Below are positions 25,544 through 34,049 of a DNA stretch of 64,000 nucleotides, one piece after another (the first letter of the stretch is position 1; every line of letters starts with the position of its first letter). A model generated the notes under the pieces. The model saw only the letters and a list, made by a program, of their open reading frames with translations. It was not told the DNA's origin and searched no databases. Both the position numbers and the translations under genes were made by a program. This stretch comes from CAWGXG01 sp963826505 (GTDB lineage: Bacteria; Chloroflexota; Anaerolineae; Aggregatilineales; Aggregatilineaceae). The stretch lies in NCBI GenBank assembly GCA_963826505.1, contig CAWGXG010000001.1, forward strand, positions 248,001 to 312,000. The letters run 5' to 3'.

Positions 25544-26428
25544 TCACGTTTGTTGGGCGCTGCGCACGGTGATCTGCCACAGGCCCCGGACCAGCAACTC
25601 GCGCACGATCAGGGTGAGCGCCGTGTACAGGCAAACTCGTGTTGTAGACAGCGCCGTCAGGTAGCCCGCCAGCGGTCCGAGCGTGAGCAGCAGGGCCATG
25701 TCGCCCGGCGACGTAAGCGCGGGCGTGCCCGGACTCAGCGCGATCACCAGCGAGGCGACAGCGGCATCGGTCAGCCAGACGACGATCGCTGCCGAGCTCG
25801 ACGCGACCAGGGCACCCCGCATCGATTTCGACGAGGCGCTGACCGTCAGCGCGCCGGATGTCATGAGCGCGAATAACTGGATGCGGTCGAAAAGGAAGAT
25901 GCCCGCAGTCAGGACCGGTAGTCCGAGCACCAGCCCACACAACACCCAGCCGCTCGTGATCGGGATCACCTGGGCGTTGGCGACGATGACCAGCGACAGC
26001 AGTCCCACGCCAAACGCGAACAGCACGATCATCCCGATGATGAAGCGCGTGAACTCTTGCAGCCACCACAGGGCCCCGCCTGCCTTGCCCAGAATAATAC
26101 GCGGGAGCAAGAGCGGCGTGGTGAGCAGGGTATCCCAGGTGCCGCCCTGCCGCTCGCTGACGATCACTGGGCCAAGCGTCATTCCTACAATCAGCGCCCA
26201 CAGCAGGATCACCGGAACGACGACTCCCAACAGGCTGTGCAAAGCGTAGATCACCAGGAAAGCACCGTAACAGCTCAGCCCGCTGAGGACCAGCAGCGCG
26301 CCGGTCGCCCGCATGATCCGGCTGAAGAGGCCGTACCAGATGGGCGGATGCTGCGTCTCGCGCAGGAACAACGGGTTGTCGGTGTCGGTCTGGCCGATCA
26401 GGTAGCGTACCAGAGTCCAGGAATTCAT
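25544..26428 (-). CDS. Multi-pass membrane protein, ABC-2 permease-like (paralogue 2)
   Basis: A 294-residue membrane protein with the same layout as paralogue 1: N-terminal amphipathic start, hydrophobic pairs, the loop VIVSERQGGTWDTLLTTPLL in the ABC-2 position, then GKAGGALWWLQEF (GALWWL is shared exactly with paralogue 1), and further hydrophobic segments. The ATG at 26428 was chosen because MNSW aligns with MTSW of the paralogue; ATG 26452 is an alternative and neither has a strong SD. It is 61 bp upstream of paralogue 1. Export of an unknown substrate is inferred only from the family. Confidence 0.65.
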   Translation of the reverse strand: MNSWTLVRYLIGQTDTDNPLFLRETQHPPIWYGLFSRIMRATGALLVLSGLSCYGAFLVIYALHSLLGVVVPVILLWALIVGMTLGPVIVSERQGGTWDTLLTTPLLLPRIILGKAGGALWWLQEFTRFIIGMIVLFAFGVGLLSLVIVANAQVIPITSGWVLCGLVLGLPVLTAGIFLFDRIQLFALMTSGALTVSASSKSMRGALVASSSAAIVVWLTDAAVASLVIALSPGTPALTSPGDMALLLTLGPLAGYLTALSTTRVCLYTALTLIVRELLVRGLWQITVRSAQQT

Positions 26429-26518
26429 GAGATTGAGCCAGATGCCGGTCATGGATGGGCGTCGCTTGTAAAGTGTTATACACCGCCGTGTACATTTATA
26501 CGCGCTTAGCCGCCTGGC

Positions 26519-26548
26519 TCGACAGCCGCCCCAAAAACCGCGTATACT
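26519..26548 (+). promoter_or_regulatory. Promoter candidate for the cytidylate-kinase-like pair
   Basis: TCGACA (26519-26524, 5 of 6 to consensus) and TATACT (26543-26548, 5 of 6) are spaced by 18 nt. Transcription from about 26555 would give a ~160-nt leader that contains the nested hairpin at 26602-26658. Confidence 0.5.
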
Positions 26549-26601
26549 GTGAGTAAGCCTTGCGCCGGAACGCGCGGGGCACACAACAGGCAGGAGCCGT
26601 T

Positions 26602-26658
26602 CACAGCGGATTCACCGAGTCACAGGGTGTGCATTTCCCTGCCGGTGAGCCCGCTGTG
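26602..26658 (+). promoter_or_regulatory. Nested-stem structured leader
   Basis: Three coaxial stems nest in 57 nt: CACAGCGG/CCGCTGTG (26602-26609 with 26651-26658), CACCG/CGGTG (26613-26617 with 26643-26647) and CAGGG/CCCTG (26623-26627 with 26637-26641). Only small internal loops separate them. TGTTTTCGGG follows, so it could act as a weak terminator or a leader regulatory element. It lies between the promoter and the SD (AGGAGGTGA, 26702-26710). Confidence 0.55.
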
Positions 26659-26715
26659 TGTTTTCGGGTCCCCAAGCCTATCAGACCGTCAACCAGTGAG
26701 CAGGAGGTGAGGGAT

Positions 26716-27381
26716 ATGGCCGTCGTCACACTCTCACGGCAGATCGGCAGCGAAGGCAATGCCATCGCCGAACGGATCTGCGCACAGTTGGGCTATCGCT
26801 ATTTCGACAAACAGTTGATCGTCGAGGCCGCTGCTGCTGCCGGGTTGGGCGAGCAGGAAGTGATTGATTTTTCCGAAGAGCACTACAAAGTGCAGGACTT
26901 CTTGTCACGGCTGCTGCGCAGCCGGCCCCACACGCTCAAGGAATGGATCGTCCGCGAGGATACGCACCACACGATTGATACGCTGTCTGCCCGCCAACTC
27001 GACGAGGCGCAGTGTATCGCACTGGTGCGCTACGCCGTCGAAAGTACGTACAAGTCCGGGAACGCGGTCATTGTAGGGCGAGGCGGGCAGGCGATCCTGC
27101 GCGGCAAGCCCGGCGTGCTGCATGTGCGCATCGTCGCGCCGATGGAGGACCGCATCCACCGCTTGCGCGAACAAGGAATTGTCGGGATGGCTGAGATCAA
27201 GCTGACCATCGCCGAGAAAGACCGCGCGACGGCCCAGTATCTGAAGCGATTCTTTGGTGTCGAGTGGAACGATCCCGACCTGTACCATCTCGTCTTGAAT
27301 ACCGGGCTGCTTGACGTCGACGCCGCGTCAGAAATCATCATCGCGGCCATCGGCCAGATCGAAACGGCGGCTGCCGTGTGA
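26716..27381 (+). CDS. Cytidylate kinase-like family protein (copy 1)
   Basis: A 221-residue P-loop kinase-like protein of the cytidylate-kinase-like family; true substrate unknown, since the family is mostly uncharacterised. It begins VVTLSRQIGSEGNAIAERI, where the Gly-rich loop of the family (RxxGSGGxxIA) has Glu instead of the second Gly; then YRYFDKQLI, the highly conserved AVIVGRGGQAIL, and a lid-like KDRATAQYLKRFFG. Start: ATG 26716 behind a near-perfect SD (AGGAGGTGA). A paralogue follows 162 bp downstream and shares about half of its residues. Confidence 0.8.
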   Translation: MAVVTLSRQIGSEGNAIAERICAQLGYRYFDKQLIVEAAAAAGLGEQEVIDFSEEHYKVQDFLSRLLRSRPHTLKEWIVREDTHHTIDTLSARQLDEAQCIALVRYAVESTYKSGNAVIVGRGGQAILRGKPGVLHVRIVAPMEDRIHRLREQGIVGMAEIKLTIAEKDRATAQYLKRFFGVEWNDPDLYHLVLNTGLLDVDAASEIIIAAIGQIETAAAV

Positions 27382-27439
27382 GGCTGTCGTCAGCGCACCG
27401 CGGGGGAGGCGCCCGAACGAAAATCCCATAATTGCCAGA

Positions 27440-27461
27440 TTGACCAGATTCTTCTGGTCAA
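27440..27461 (+). promoter_or_regulatory. Palindromic operator candidate between the two kinase-like genes
   Basis: TTGACCAGA-TTCT-TCTGGTCAA is a perfect 9-bp inverted repeat. A TAGAAT box lies at 27493-27498, so the palindrome would sit just upstream of the -35 of a promoter for copy 2. No T run follows it, which argues against a terminator. Confidence 0.45.
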
Positions 27462-27543
27462 AGCAACTATTTCTGTCTCGCGCGGGATGGGTTAGAATTC
27501 ACGGCGATGAGAGTCACCACTTTAAGCGCTGGGGAGGCAAGGC

Positions 27544-28209
27544 ATGGCCGTGATCACCATTTCGCGGGAGCTAGGCAGCGGGGGCAATGATATTGCCCAA
27601 CGCGTGAGTGAGGTGCTGCGCTACCGCTATTTTGACAAGCAGCTCTTGATCGATGCCGCCGGGGAATTCGGGCTGGCGAAAGATCATGTCATCGACTATT
27701 CGGAAGATCGCTACGAAGTTCAGAATCTGCTGACGCGACTATTTCGGTCGGGTCCGCGCCCGATCAAGCGCGTGGCGGTGCCGCAGCGCGACGCGGCCGG
27801 CAACGTGACACTGACCGAGTCCACGATTGACGAAGCGCGCTACGTTGAGCTGGTCAAAACCTCGATCTTGGCCGCGTATGCCGCCGATGATATTGTGATC
27901 GTCGGGCGGGGTGGTCAGGCTGTGCTGGCCGACAAGCCGAATGTGCTGCATGTGCGCGTCGTGGCTCCCCTGGGGACGCGGATCGCACGCCTGCAGCAAA
28001 TGGAAAAGCTCGGCGTGGAAGAGGCGCAACAGCGTATCGCGCGCCAGGATCGCGCCACCGCGGAATATCTGGGGCGGTTTTTTGGCATTCGCTCGGACGA
28101 CAGTACGCTCTATCACGTCGTGGTCAATACCGGCAAGCTGGGAATCGACGGAGCGGCTCAATTGATCGTGGATGCCGTCGTGCAGTTGCGGGCGGCCTCG
28201 ATAGGCTAG
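27544..28209 (+). CDS. Cytidylate kinase-like family protein (copy 2)
   Basis: A 221-residue paralogue of the preceding gene. It keeps the intact family loop ISRELGSGGNDIAQRV, YRYFDKQLLID, IVIVGRGGQAVL and RQDRATAEYLGRFFG. A ~15-residue stretch (VAVPQRDAAGNVTLT) differs in the middle region from copy 1. GGGGAGG lies 8-10 nt before ATG 27544. The presence of a separate palindrome and -10 box upstream suggests it can be transcribed independently of copy 1. Predicted nucleotide-binding enzyme; substrate unknown. Confidence 0.8.
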   Translation: MAVITISRELGSGGNDIAQRVSEVLRYRYFDKQLLIDAAGEFGLAKDHVIDYSEDRYEVQNLLTRLFRSGPRPIKRVAVPQRDAAGNVTLTESTIDEARYVELVKTSILAAYAADDIVIVGRGGQAVLADKPNVLHVRVVAPLGTRIARLQQMEKLGVEEAQQRIARQDRATAEYLGRFFGIRSDDSTLYHVVVNTGKLGIDGAAQLIVDAVVQLRAASIG

Positions 28210-28299
28210 CGGTGGGTGACCGTCAGGCAGCTTGTGTTACAATTAAGTAACAACATGGGATCAGCGTACAGTACGGCTAGCAAGGAGAACAATTCACAC

Positions 28300-29529
28300 A
28301 TGGTCGATTTTCCCGGTAAAGGCAAAGTAGCGATCGTCAAGACGACGCCTGAGACCGTCATTAACGATGTGCAGCAGGTTATGCGTCTGGGAGGTTACCA
28401 GGACGCATTGCCCAAAGACAAAGACACGATCCTGAAGGTGAACATCTCCTGGGATACGTGGTACCCGGCCTGTTCCAGCACCCCCTGGCAGATCGAAGGG
28501 GTCGCCAAGGAGCTGCAAGAAGCGGGTTATCAGCGGGTCGTCGCCGGTCACAATGATACGGTGGTCGTCGATGCGCGCGTGGGCGAAACCAACAACAAGC
28601 ATCGTTTTGTGACGGATAAATACGGCCTGGAAAATTGGCACCTGTACGAGCCGCAGTTTGAGTGGGTGCGCTACGAGCCGAAAGAGCCGTTCCTGGTGCT
28701 GGATCGCGTCTACCCGGAAGGCGTGTATATTCCCAAGGTCTTTTACGGGCGCAATATCGTGCACCTGCCCACCGTCAAGACGCACGTCTTCACGACCATC
28801 ACCGGCGCGATGAAGAACGCGTTTGGCGGGCTCTTGGGCCGCAAGCGCCACTGGACCCACTCGGTCATTCACGAGACGGTGGTTGACCTGCTCCAGATTC
28901 AACAGGATATTCACAGCGGCATCTTCGCCGTGATGGACGGCACCTTCGCCGGGGATGGTCCGGGGCCGCGCGCGATGCGCTGGCACGAGAAAGACATCCT
29001 GCTGGCGTCGGCGGATCAGGTGGCGATCGACGCGGTGAGCGCCTATCTGCAGGGCTTTGATCCCATGTCGCTGCACTTCATCCGCCTGGGCCACGAGCGC
29101 GGGCTGGGCGTGGGCGATCCGTCGCAGATCGAAGTGATGGGCGTCGAGCTGAAAGACATTCCGCGCTTCGGGTTCGTGCAAGAGGATACGTTCGCCAGCA
29201 AAGGCCAGAAGATGATCTATCACGGCTGGCTCAAGGGTTTCGAAGGGCTGCTGCTGCGCACGCCATTGGTGCCGTGGAGCTACATGGCGAGCAATATCTA
29301 CCACAACTATTACTGGTATCCCTTTGTCGGACGCCAGCGCGTCGAGTCGGCGCTGGATACCAAGTGGGGCCAGTTGTTCGCGAATTACGGGGATGGCGGC
29401 GTCGTGATGCCCGGTGTCGAGCCAGAGCACGTGCAGAAGCTCGCGATGGCTGGCGCGGTCGCCGTGGGTGGTGCGTTGTTCCTGGGTGGTCGCCTGCTGA
29501 GCGGCCTGGCGGGAAAGCGGCGCGAGTAA
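28300..29529 (+). CDS. DUF362 domain-containing protein
   Basis: A 409-residue protein of the DUF362 family (uncharacterised, often found with iron-sulfur proteins). The core is visible as KVAIVKTTPETVINDVQQV, LKVNISWDTWYP, the central NIVHLPTVKTHVFTTITGA followed by MKNAFGGLLGRKRHW, and IFAVMDGTFAGDGPGPR with LLASADQVAIDAV. No ferredoxin cysteine motif is attached. The C-terminus has a hydrophobic segment (AMAGAVAVGGALFLGGRLL) and a basic end, possibly a membrane anchor. AAGGAG at 28282-28287 supports the ATG at 28300; the frame opens at 28216. Confidence 0.8.
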   Translation: MVDFPGKGKVAIVKTTPETVINDVQQVMRLGGYQDALPKDKDTILKVNISWDTWYPACSSTPWQIEGVAKELQEAGYQRVVAGHNDTVVVDARVGETNNKHRFVTDKYGLENWHLYEPQFEWVRYEPKEPFLVLDRVYPEGVYIPKVFYGRNIVHLPTVKTHVFTTITGAMKNAFGGLLGRKRHWTHSVIHETVVDLLQIQQDIHSGIFAVMDGTFAGDGPGPRAMRWHEKDILLASADQVAIDAVSAYLQGFDPMSLHFIRLGHERGLGVGDPSQIEVMGVELKDIPRFGFVQEDTFASKGQKMIYHGWLKGFEGLLLRTPLVPWSYMASNIYHNYYWYPFVGRQRVESALDTKWGQLFANYGDGGVVMPGVEPEHVQKLAMAGAVAVGGALFLGGRLLSGLAGKRRE

Positions 29530-29550
29530 GTCACGCAGCCGCATTCCAGG

Positions 29551-29618
29551 GCACCCGGTGATCGGGGTGCTGTTAGCCGTTTTGGCAGGGCGAGGTGTGT
29601 GACGATGCTTCGCCCTGC
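29551..29618 (+). terminator. Two consecutive terminator-like hairpins after the DUF362 gene
   Basis: GCACCC/GGGTGC (29551-29556 with 29565-29570) followed by GTTTT at 29579-29583, and then GCAGGGCGA/TCGCCCTGC (29585-29593 with 29610-29618) followed by TGTTGTATTT. The rest of the gap to 29799 shows only a TAGAAT box at 29755-29760. Confidence 0.55.
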
Positions 29619-29799
29619 TGTTGTATTTGGTGCATGGCATGGTCCGGCGACGGACACGGATACGACCAGGAGGGGAATACGGCCGAAAATACGTATACTA
29701 AACTCAAACGGATCCTCTTTATGTGGGTATTGTGTGCGTTGTGTGTTTTCATAGTAGAATACGCACAGTACCATGCTGTACCCTCTTAGGAGATAACTC

Positions 29800-30168
29800 A
29801 TGCCGATCGAACTTGCATGGCATCCGGAGCTGCCGGTCCTCATCGCCACCTACAGTGGAGACCTGACGGCGATGGAGCACCGCACAATGAGTCGCAACCG
29901 GGCGGCGCTGCTTGCCAAGGTAGAGCATCCAGTGGTATTTCTGGCGGATGTGCGCGGGCTCGGAAGTTTTGAGGACGCTACCAAGGTGGCCGCGGGCGAG
30001 CATGTACTACGACACGCGAACGTGTTGTGTACACTGATCGTGTTAGGCGAAGAAATGTATCATCGCTGGTCACGGGCCATTCTCAGCACAGAGACCCGTT
30101 ACCATGTGCTGCTGTTCCCGACGATAGACGAGGCACTGTCAGCCGCGGAGTCTCTGCTGGCCGCGTGA
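29800..30168 (+). CDS. Small STAS/SpoIIAA-like hypothetical protein
   Basis: A 122-residue soluble protein with alternating strands and helices: IELAWHPELPVLIATYSGDLT, then VFLADVRGLGSFEDA, LCTLIVLGEE and YHVLLFPTIDEAL. This pattern resembles SpoIIAA-like/STAS folds, but I do not recognise a definite family. Start ATG 29800 has TTAGGAG just upstream. Not obviously in an operon; the next gene is on the other strand. Confidence 0.55.
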   Translation: MPIELAWHPELPVLIATYSGDLTAMEHRTMSRNRAALLAKVEHPVVFLADVRGLGSFEDATKVAAGEHVLRHANVLCTLIVLGEEMYHRWSRAILSTETRYHVLLFPTIDEALSAAESLLAA

Positions 30169-30181
30169 CCGTTAGGGCCGG

Positions 30182-30625
30182 TCACTGGACGTTGCAGACT
30201 TTCCACCCATCCTGGTCTTCAAGCGTGAGACGCGTCTGGCCAAGTTCGTCCAGGTTGCGGACTTCGACTTGCCCCGAAGCCGATTTGAAGGTAACTACTC
30301 CCCCGATCACAACGACTGCTTGCTGCGCCGTGCTCGATTCCACCGTCAACACCATATGATTGGCATCCACCGTGAGCGTGGGATCGCCGGTTATAGACCA
30401 CACCACATCCTGGCATGACAGCGCGTCGACGGTTTTGGTGTCGCCGGTCCAGGTGGCGACCAGGAAGTCGCGGCTGACCGTGATGGGGTTGTGAATGTCG
30501 CCCTTATAGCCGGATTTTTCCTTGTGCCCGCACGTGGCAAACAGCAGGCCCGCGAGCGCCACCAACACGATCCCCGTCACGATGAGCGCGCTTCTGCGCC
30601 GTGTTGAGCGAATAGAATCAGGCAT
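30182..30625 (-). CDS. Hypothetical single-pass exported protein
   Basis: A 147-residue protein with an N-terminal hydrophobic segment (SALIVTGIVLVALAGLLFATC) and a ~110-residue outside domain beginning NPITVSRDFLVATWTGD and ending TLEDQDGWKVCNVQ. The layout (helix, then a curved sheet ending in a W-x-V strand) resembles NTF2-like lumazine-binding folds, but this is inference. Cys in LLFATC could be a lipidation site or pair with the later Cys. It lies 103 bp downstream of a lipoprotein gene of similar design. Confidence 0.55.
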   Translation of the reverse strand: MPDSIRSTRRRSALIVTGIVLVALAGLLFATCGHKEKSGYKGDIHNPITVSRDFLVATWTGDTKTVDALSCQDVVWSITGDPTLTVDANHMVLTVESSTAQQAVVVIGGVVTFKSASGQVEVRNLDELGQTRLTLEDQDGWKVCNVQ

Positions 30626-30663
30626 CGGCCACCCCCATATCGGACTGTCGGTGCGCGAGCACC

Positions 30664-30701
30664 GCGAACAAAACGCGCCCGGACTGATTCTTCCGGGCGC
30701 G
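30664..30701 (-). terminator. Rho-independent terminator of the lipoprotein gene at 30729-31259
   Basis: Read on the minus strand, CGCGCCCGG and CCGGGCGCG form a 9-bp stem with a 10-nt loop, followed by TTTTGTT. It lies 28 bp past the lipoprotein stop codon. Confidence 0.7.
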
Positions 30702-30728
30702 GTGGAGACTATTCACAGCGACGGGGGG

Positions 30729-31259
30729 CTAGTCGCCAGCGGGCTGCTGCTGGGCCAGTCCTTCGTCCACGGCGGTGCCAAAGCTGGACTTGTCCGACAC
30801 GCACCATTTACCGCTTTGCTTGCGCATGTCGAGCACGATACGCGTGTTCAGCTTATCGGAGAGCACGAGCTCTTTGGGATCATCGTTGCGCGTCTTGGGG
30901 TCGTTGGGGTCTACGCCGTATTTCAACGAACCGGTTACGATGATCTCGTGTTGGTTGCCGGCCTTGCCGATATCGAACTTGAGATCCAGGCCATCCTGAC
31001 GGATGAACGGGTACTCGGTCGAAAACCACGCGATGATCCACGTGGTCTGATCTTTGAAGGTGTCGCAGGACAGTTCCAAGGCTGTATCGCGATACTTTAG
31101 TTCGCGGGTAGTTTCATCAACTTTGTTTTCTTCGCTGGCTGCTTTAAAGACCGAATTGACATAATCCTCGGCGGCGTTACGCGAGTCTGTGCTGCACGCA
31201 CTCAGCAACACACTGGCGGCCATCAACACCACCAGAAGAACGGCGATCCTTTTACTCAT
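30729..31259 (-). CDS. Hypothetical lipoprotein
   Basis: A 176-residue predicted lipoprotein: MSKRIAVLLVVLMAASVLLSAC, lipobox LSAC with Cys22. The mature part starts STDSRNAAEDYVNSVFKAAS and ends SGKWCVSDKSSF, similar in plan to the next gene (helix, then sheet with a terminal W strand), so both may have an NTF2-like fold. The ATG at 31259 follows GAGGGGAG; the frame reaches 31406 without an SD. Function unknown. Confidence 0.7.
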   Translation of the reverse strand: MSKRIAVLLVVLMAASVLLSACSTDSRNAAEDYVNSVFKAASEENKVDETTRELKYRDTALELSCDTFKDQTTWIIAWFSTEYPFIRQDGLDLKFDIGKAGNQHEIIVTGSLKYGVDPNDPKTRNDDPKELVLSDKLNTRIVLDMRKQSGKWCVSDKSSFGTAVDEGLAQQQPAGD

Positions 31260-31482
31260 AAGTAAACTTTCTCCCCTCTTGAATGGCTGCAGAAGCCTGT
31301 TGTAACATGGCAGACAAAACGGATCGATGATACTGCTTTGTGCCGGGCTGCGCAATATGAGCTTGTGCATGTTGGGGGGAGTGTGATCGGCATATTCGGG
31401 GGGCACCGCGTAAGGCGGTTGCTCCGCGTGGGCGATGACGATTTTCGCCTGTTCGGATGCCGAAACGGGCGCAGGCTGACGT

Positions 31483-33015
31483 CTATGGGCGCAGGAACGG
31501 CAGCCAGCGCCGCAGCACGCGCAGCGCCAGATAGGCCGGGTAGAGGTTGGGATCGAGCAGGGTCAGCGCGTTATTCTTGACCCATTGGCGATCGACCAGC
31601 ACCGACTGCGGACTCACGAAGCGCAGCAGCCCTTCCGGCCCGCCGCGCCGTCCCAAACCGCTGGCTTTGCGTCCACCGGTGGGCAGCGACGGCGTGACCA
31701 TCACAAACTGGGTGCGGTTGACGCAGGTGTCGCCCGCCTGGATGCGCCGCGCCAGCATCTCGCCGCGCGCCAGATTGCCGGTATAAATCGAAGACGACAG
31801 CCCGTACTGGCTGTCATTCGCCAACCGGATCGCTTCGTCAGCATCCGCCACGCGAACAACGGGAATCAGGGGGCCGAAGGTTTCTTCGGTCATGATAGCC
31901 ATGCCGTGATGTACGTCGACCAGGATGGTCGGCTCGAAAAACAACGGTCCCAGGTCCAGACGGCGCTGACCGCCCAACATCACGCGCGCGCCCTGCTGCA
32001 CGGCGTCCGCGATCTGCGCTTCACAGCGGACGACTTCGCGCTCGTTGGTCATGCTGCCGATGTGGACGTCCAGCCCGTCGCCCGATCCTATTGTCAGCCG
32101 TGCGGCGTGGTGCGCCATGCGGGCGACCAATTGATCGTAGATGGCGTCCACCGCGTACACGCGCTCCACGCTCATGCAGACCTGTCCGCAGTTTTCCAGC
32201 GCCCCCTGGATCACGCCCAACGCCGCGGCATCGATGTCGGCGTCCTCCAGCACGATCAGCGGGTCTTTGCCGCCCAATTCCAGACTGCACGGGATCAGGC
32301 GTTCCCCGGCGCGCTGCGCGACTTTGCGTCCGGTGGCCGTGCTGCCGGTTACCGAGATGACATCGACCGTGTCCACCAGGGCCGCGCCCGTGTCGCCGTC
32401 GCCGGTCACGACCTGGAGCACGTCCGCCGGAATGCCCACCTGATGGGCAATCCGCACGGCATGCTGCGCCGTCAGCGGGGCGATCTCGCTCGGCTTGAGG
32501 ATGACCGTATTCCCGGCGATCAGCGCGGGGACGGCGTCTTGCAGCGTGTTGAGGTAAGGGTAATTCCAGGGTGTGATAAAACCCGCCACGCCGTACGGTT
32601 TGTAGTACACGCGCGCGTACTGCACCAGCGGAAATGACGTGCGCCGCCGCTGCGGTTTCAGGAGTTTGGGCGCGCGGGCGGCGTAGTAGTCGATCGTGTT
32701 GTCCAGCACGATGATTTCGAGCAGGCCGCCGGTGTGATTCTTGCCGGACTCGGCGCGGATGGTGTGGATCAGCGCCTCGCGCTCGCGCCACAGTGCCTGT
32801 CCCCACAGCCGGACCAGCCGCGCCCGCCCCAACACGCCGCGCGCTTCCCAATCCGGCTGCGCGATCCGGGCGTGTTCGACGGCGGCGCGCACCTCGTCCG
32901 GGGTGCTGTTGGGCAGGCGCGCGATGATCGCGCCGGTCACCGGGTTGGCGACTTCGATCAGAGGACGGTCAGCGGCGTGCGTCGATGAGTCGGTGGTGGG
33001 CGTAGAGGCGATCAC
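31483..33015 (-). CDS. NAD(P)+-dependent aldehyde dehydrogenase
   Basis: A 510-residue aldehyde dehydrogenase oxidising an aldehyde to the acid. Family residues: the oxyanion Asn in ITPWNYP, the cofactor Lys in ILKPSEIAPLT, VTGSTATGRKVA, the general base Glu246 in LELGGKDP, the nucleophile Cys280 in NCGQVCMSVERV, and EETFGPLIPV. The C-terminus carries an extra ~30 residues that are hydrophobic and basic (PAYLALRVLRRWLPFLRP), which could tether the enzyme to the membrane, as in fatty-aldehyde dehydrogenases. The start is GTG 33015 with AGGAG 10 nt upstream. Substrate not readable. Confidence 0.9.
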   Translation of the reverse strand: MIASTPTTDSSTHAADRPLIEVANPVTGAIIARLPNSTPDEVRAAVEHARIAQPDWEARGVLGRARLVRLWGQALWREREALIHTIRAESGKNHTGGLLEIIVLDNTIDYYAARAPKLLKPQRRRTSFPLVQYARVYYKPYGVAGFITPWNYPYLNTLQDAVPALIAGNTVILKPSEIAPLTAQHAVRIAHQVGIPADVLQVVTGDGDTGAALVDTVDVISVTGSTATGRKVAQRAGERLIPCSLELGGKDPLIVLEDADIDAAALGVIQGALENCGQVCMSVERVYAVDAIYDQLVARMAHHAARLTIGSGDGLDVHIGSMTNEREVVRCEAQIADAVQQGARVMLGGQRRLDLGPLFFEPTILVDVHHGMAIMTEETFGPLIPVVRVADADEAIRLANDSQYGLSSSIYTGNLARGEMLARRIQAGDTCVNRTQFVMVTPSLPTGGRKASGLGRRGGPEGLLRFVSPQSVLVDRQWVKNNALTLLDPNLYPAYLALRVLRRWLPFLRP

Positions 33016-33121
33016 GGCGGGCTGTCTCCTGATCTGCGTGTCTATCCGGCGGCTGCAATCCCGCGATCATAGCGATTTCCGGAGGTGTTGGCCACATGGT
33101 GATTGAGTCAGGGCGCGACGA

Positions 33122-33883
33122 TCACAAGGGGTAGATGTTGATGCCCAGCAGGGATGCCAGCCCGACCAGCAGCGGCGCGATCAGCAGACCGGGCAGAAAG
33201 TTGACCATGCGCGGCTTCTTGAGGTCGAGCAGGGTCAGGCCCAGCCCGATCAGGATCAGGCCGCCAACGGCGGTCATCTCGTTGATCATGGGGTCGGTCA
33301 TGAATTCGCCCGCCAGACTGCCGATCAGCGCCAAGCCGCCCTGCACGCCCAACACGGTGATCACGCTGAACATCACGCCGATCCCCAGGCTGGCGGCGAA
33401 CGCCATCGAGGCGAAGCCGTCCAGCACGCTTTTGATGGCGAGCTGATCGAAGCCGCTTTGCAGGCCCATCCCGTCCTGGATCGAGCCGACGAAGGTCAGC
33501 GGGCCGACGCAAAAGACCAGCGACGCGGTGATGAAGCCTTCAATGAAGCGCGCGCGGCGAGCGGCGTCATGATCGGCGGAGTCGGGGGAGTCCGGTGCGG
33601 CGGGCGAATCGCCCTGCACGCGGGTTTGCAGCCAACCCGCGAAGCGTTCGAGCTGGCGATCCAGCCGCAGCAGCTCGCCGATGATCGCGCCGATCACCAG
33701 GCTAAGCAGCGGCAGAATGACATTGCCCGTCTCGCCCGCATTGGAGAAGCCGACGTAGAGCGTGACTAATCCCAGGGCGGTCACGACCGATTCCTGGATG
33801 CGCTGCGACAGCCGGTTGCCGACCAGCAGTCCTAGCGTGCTGCCGATCAAGACCGTCAACGTGTTGAGCAGCGTGCCGCCCAT
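33122..33883 (-). CDS. DUF554 family membrane protein
   Basis: A 253-residue membrane protein with about six to seven hydrophobic segments. It matches DUF554 (YdfK/YqgA): GTLLNTLTVLIGSTLGLLVG at the N-terminus, then FIEGFITASLVFCVGPLTFVGSIQDG, the signature FCVGPMxxxGsixDG-like segment. A cytoplasmic Asp/Pro-rich loop (~95-112) lies between segments. The family is thought to be a transporter, but no substrate is established. GGGGGG precedes the ATG at 33883. Confidence 0.85.
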   Translation of the reverse strand: MGGTLLNTLTVLIGSTLGLLVGNRLSQRIQESVVTALGLVTLYVGFSNAGETGNVILPLLSLVIGAIIGELLRLDRQLERFAGWLQTRVQGDSPAAPDSPDSADHDAARRARFIEGFITASLVFCVGPLTFVGSIQDGMGLQSGFDQLAIKSVLDGFASMAFAASLGIGVMFSVITVLGVQGGLALIGSLAGEFMTDPMINEMTAVGGLILIGLGLTLLDLKKPRMVNFLPGLLIAPLLVGLASLLGINIYPL

Positions 33884-34049
33884 CGGCGTGTTCCCCCCTT
33901 GTGTGCAGCGCGATTCTGCTTTGAAGCGGAAATTCGACCTCACCCTCTAGGGTCTCTTCTCCGGCAGAGTGTACAAACCGGGGACATGGGTGAGGCCGGC
34001 TATCCGCAAAGGCGCTCGACGCGTCGGCGCCCCGCTTCAAGAATCCGTC

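Noticed and set aside
28294..29640. A 448-codon minus-strand frame over the DUF362 gene
   Set aside because: DUF362 motifs on the plus strand are unambiguous and the antisense frame has no family features.
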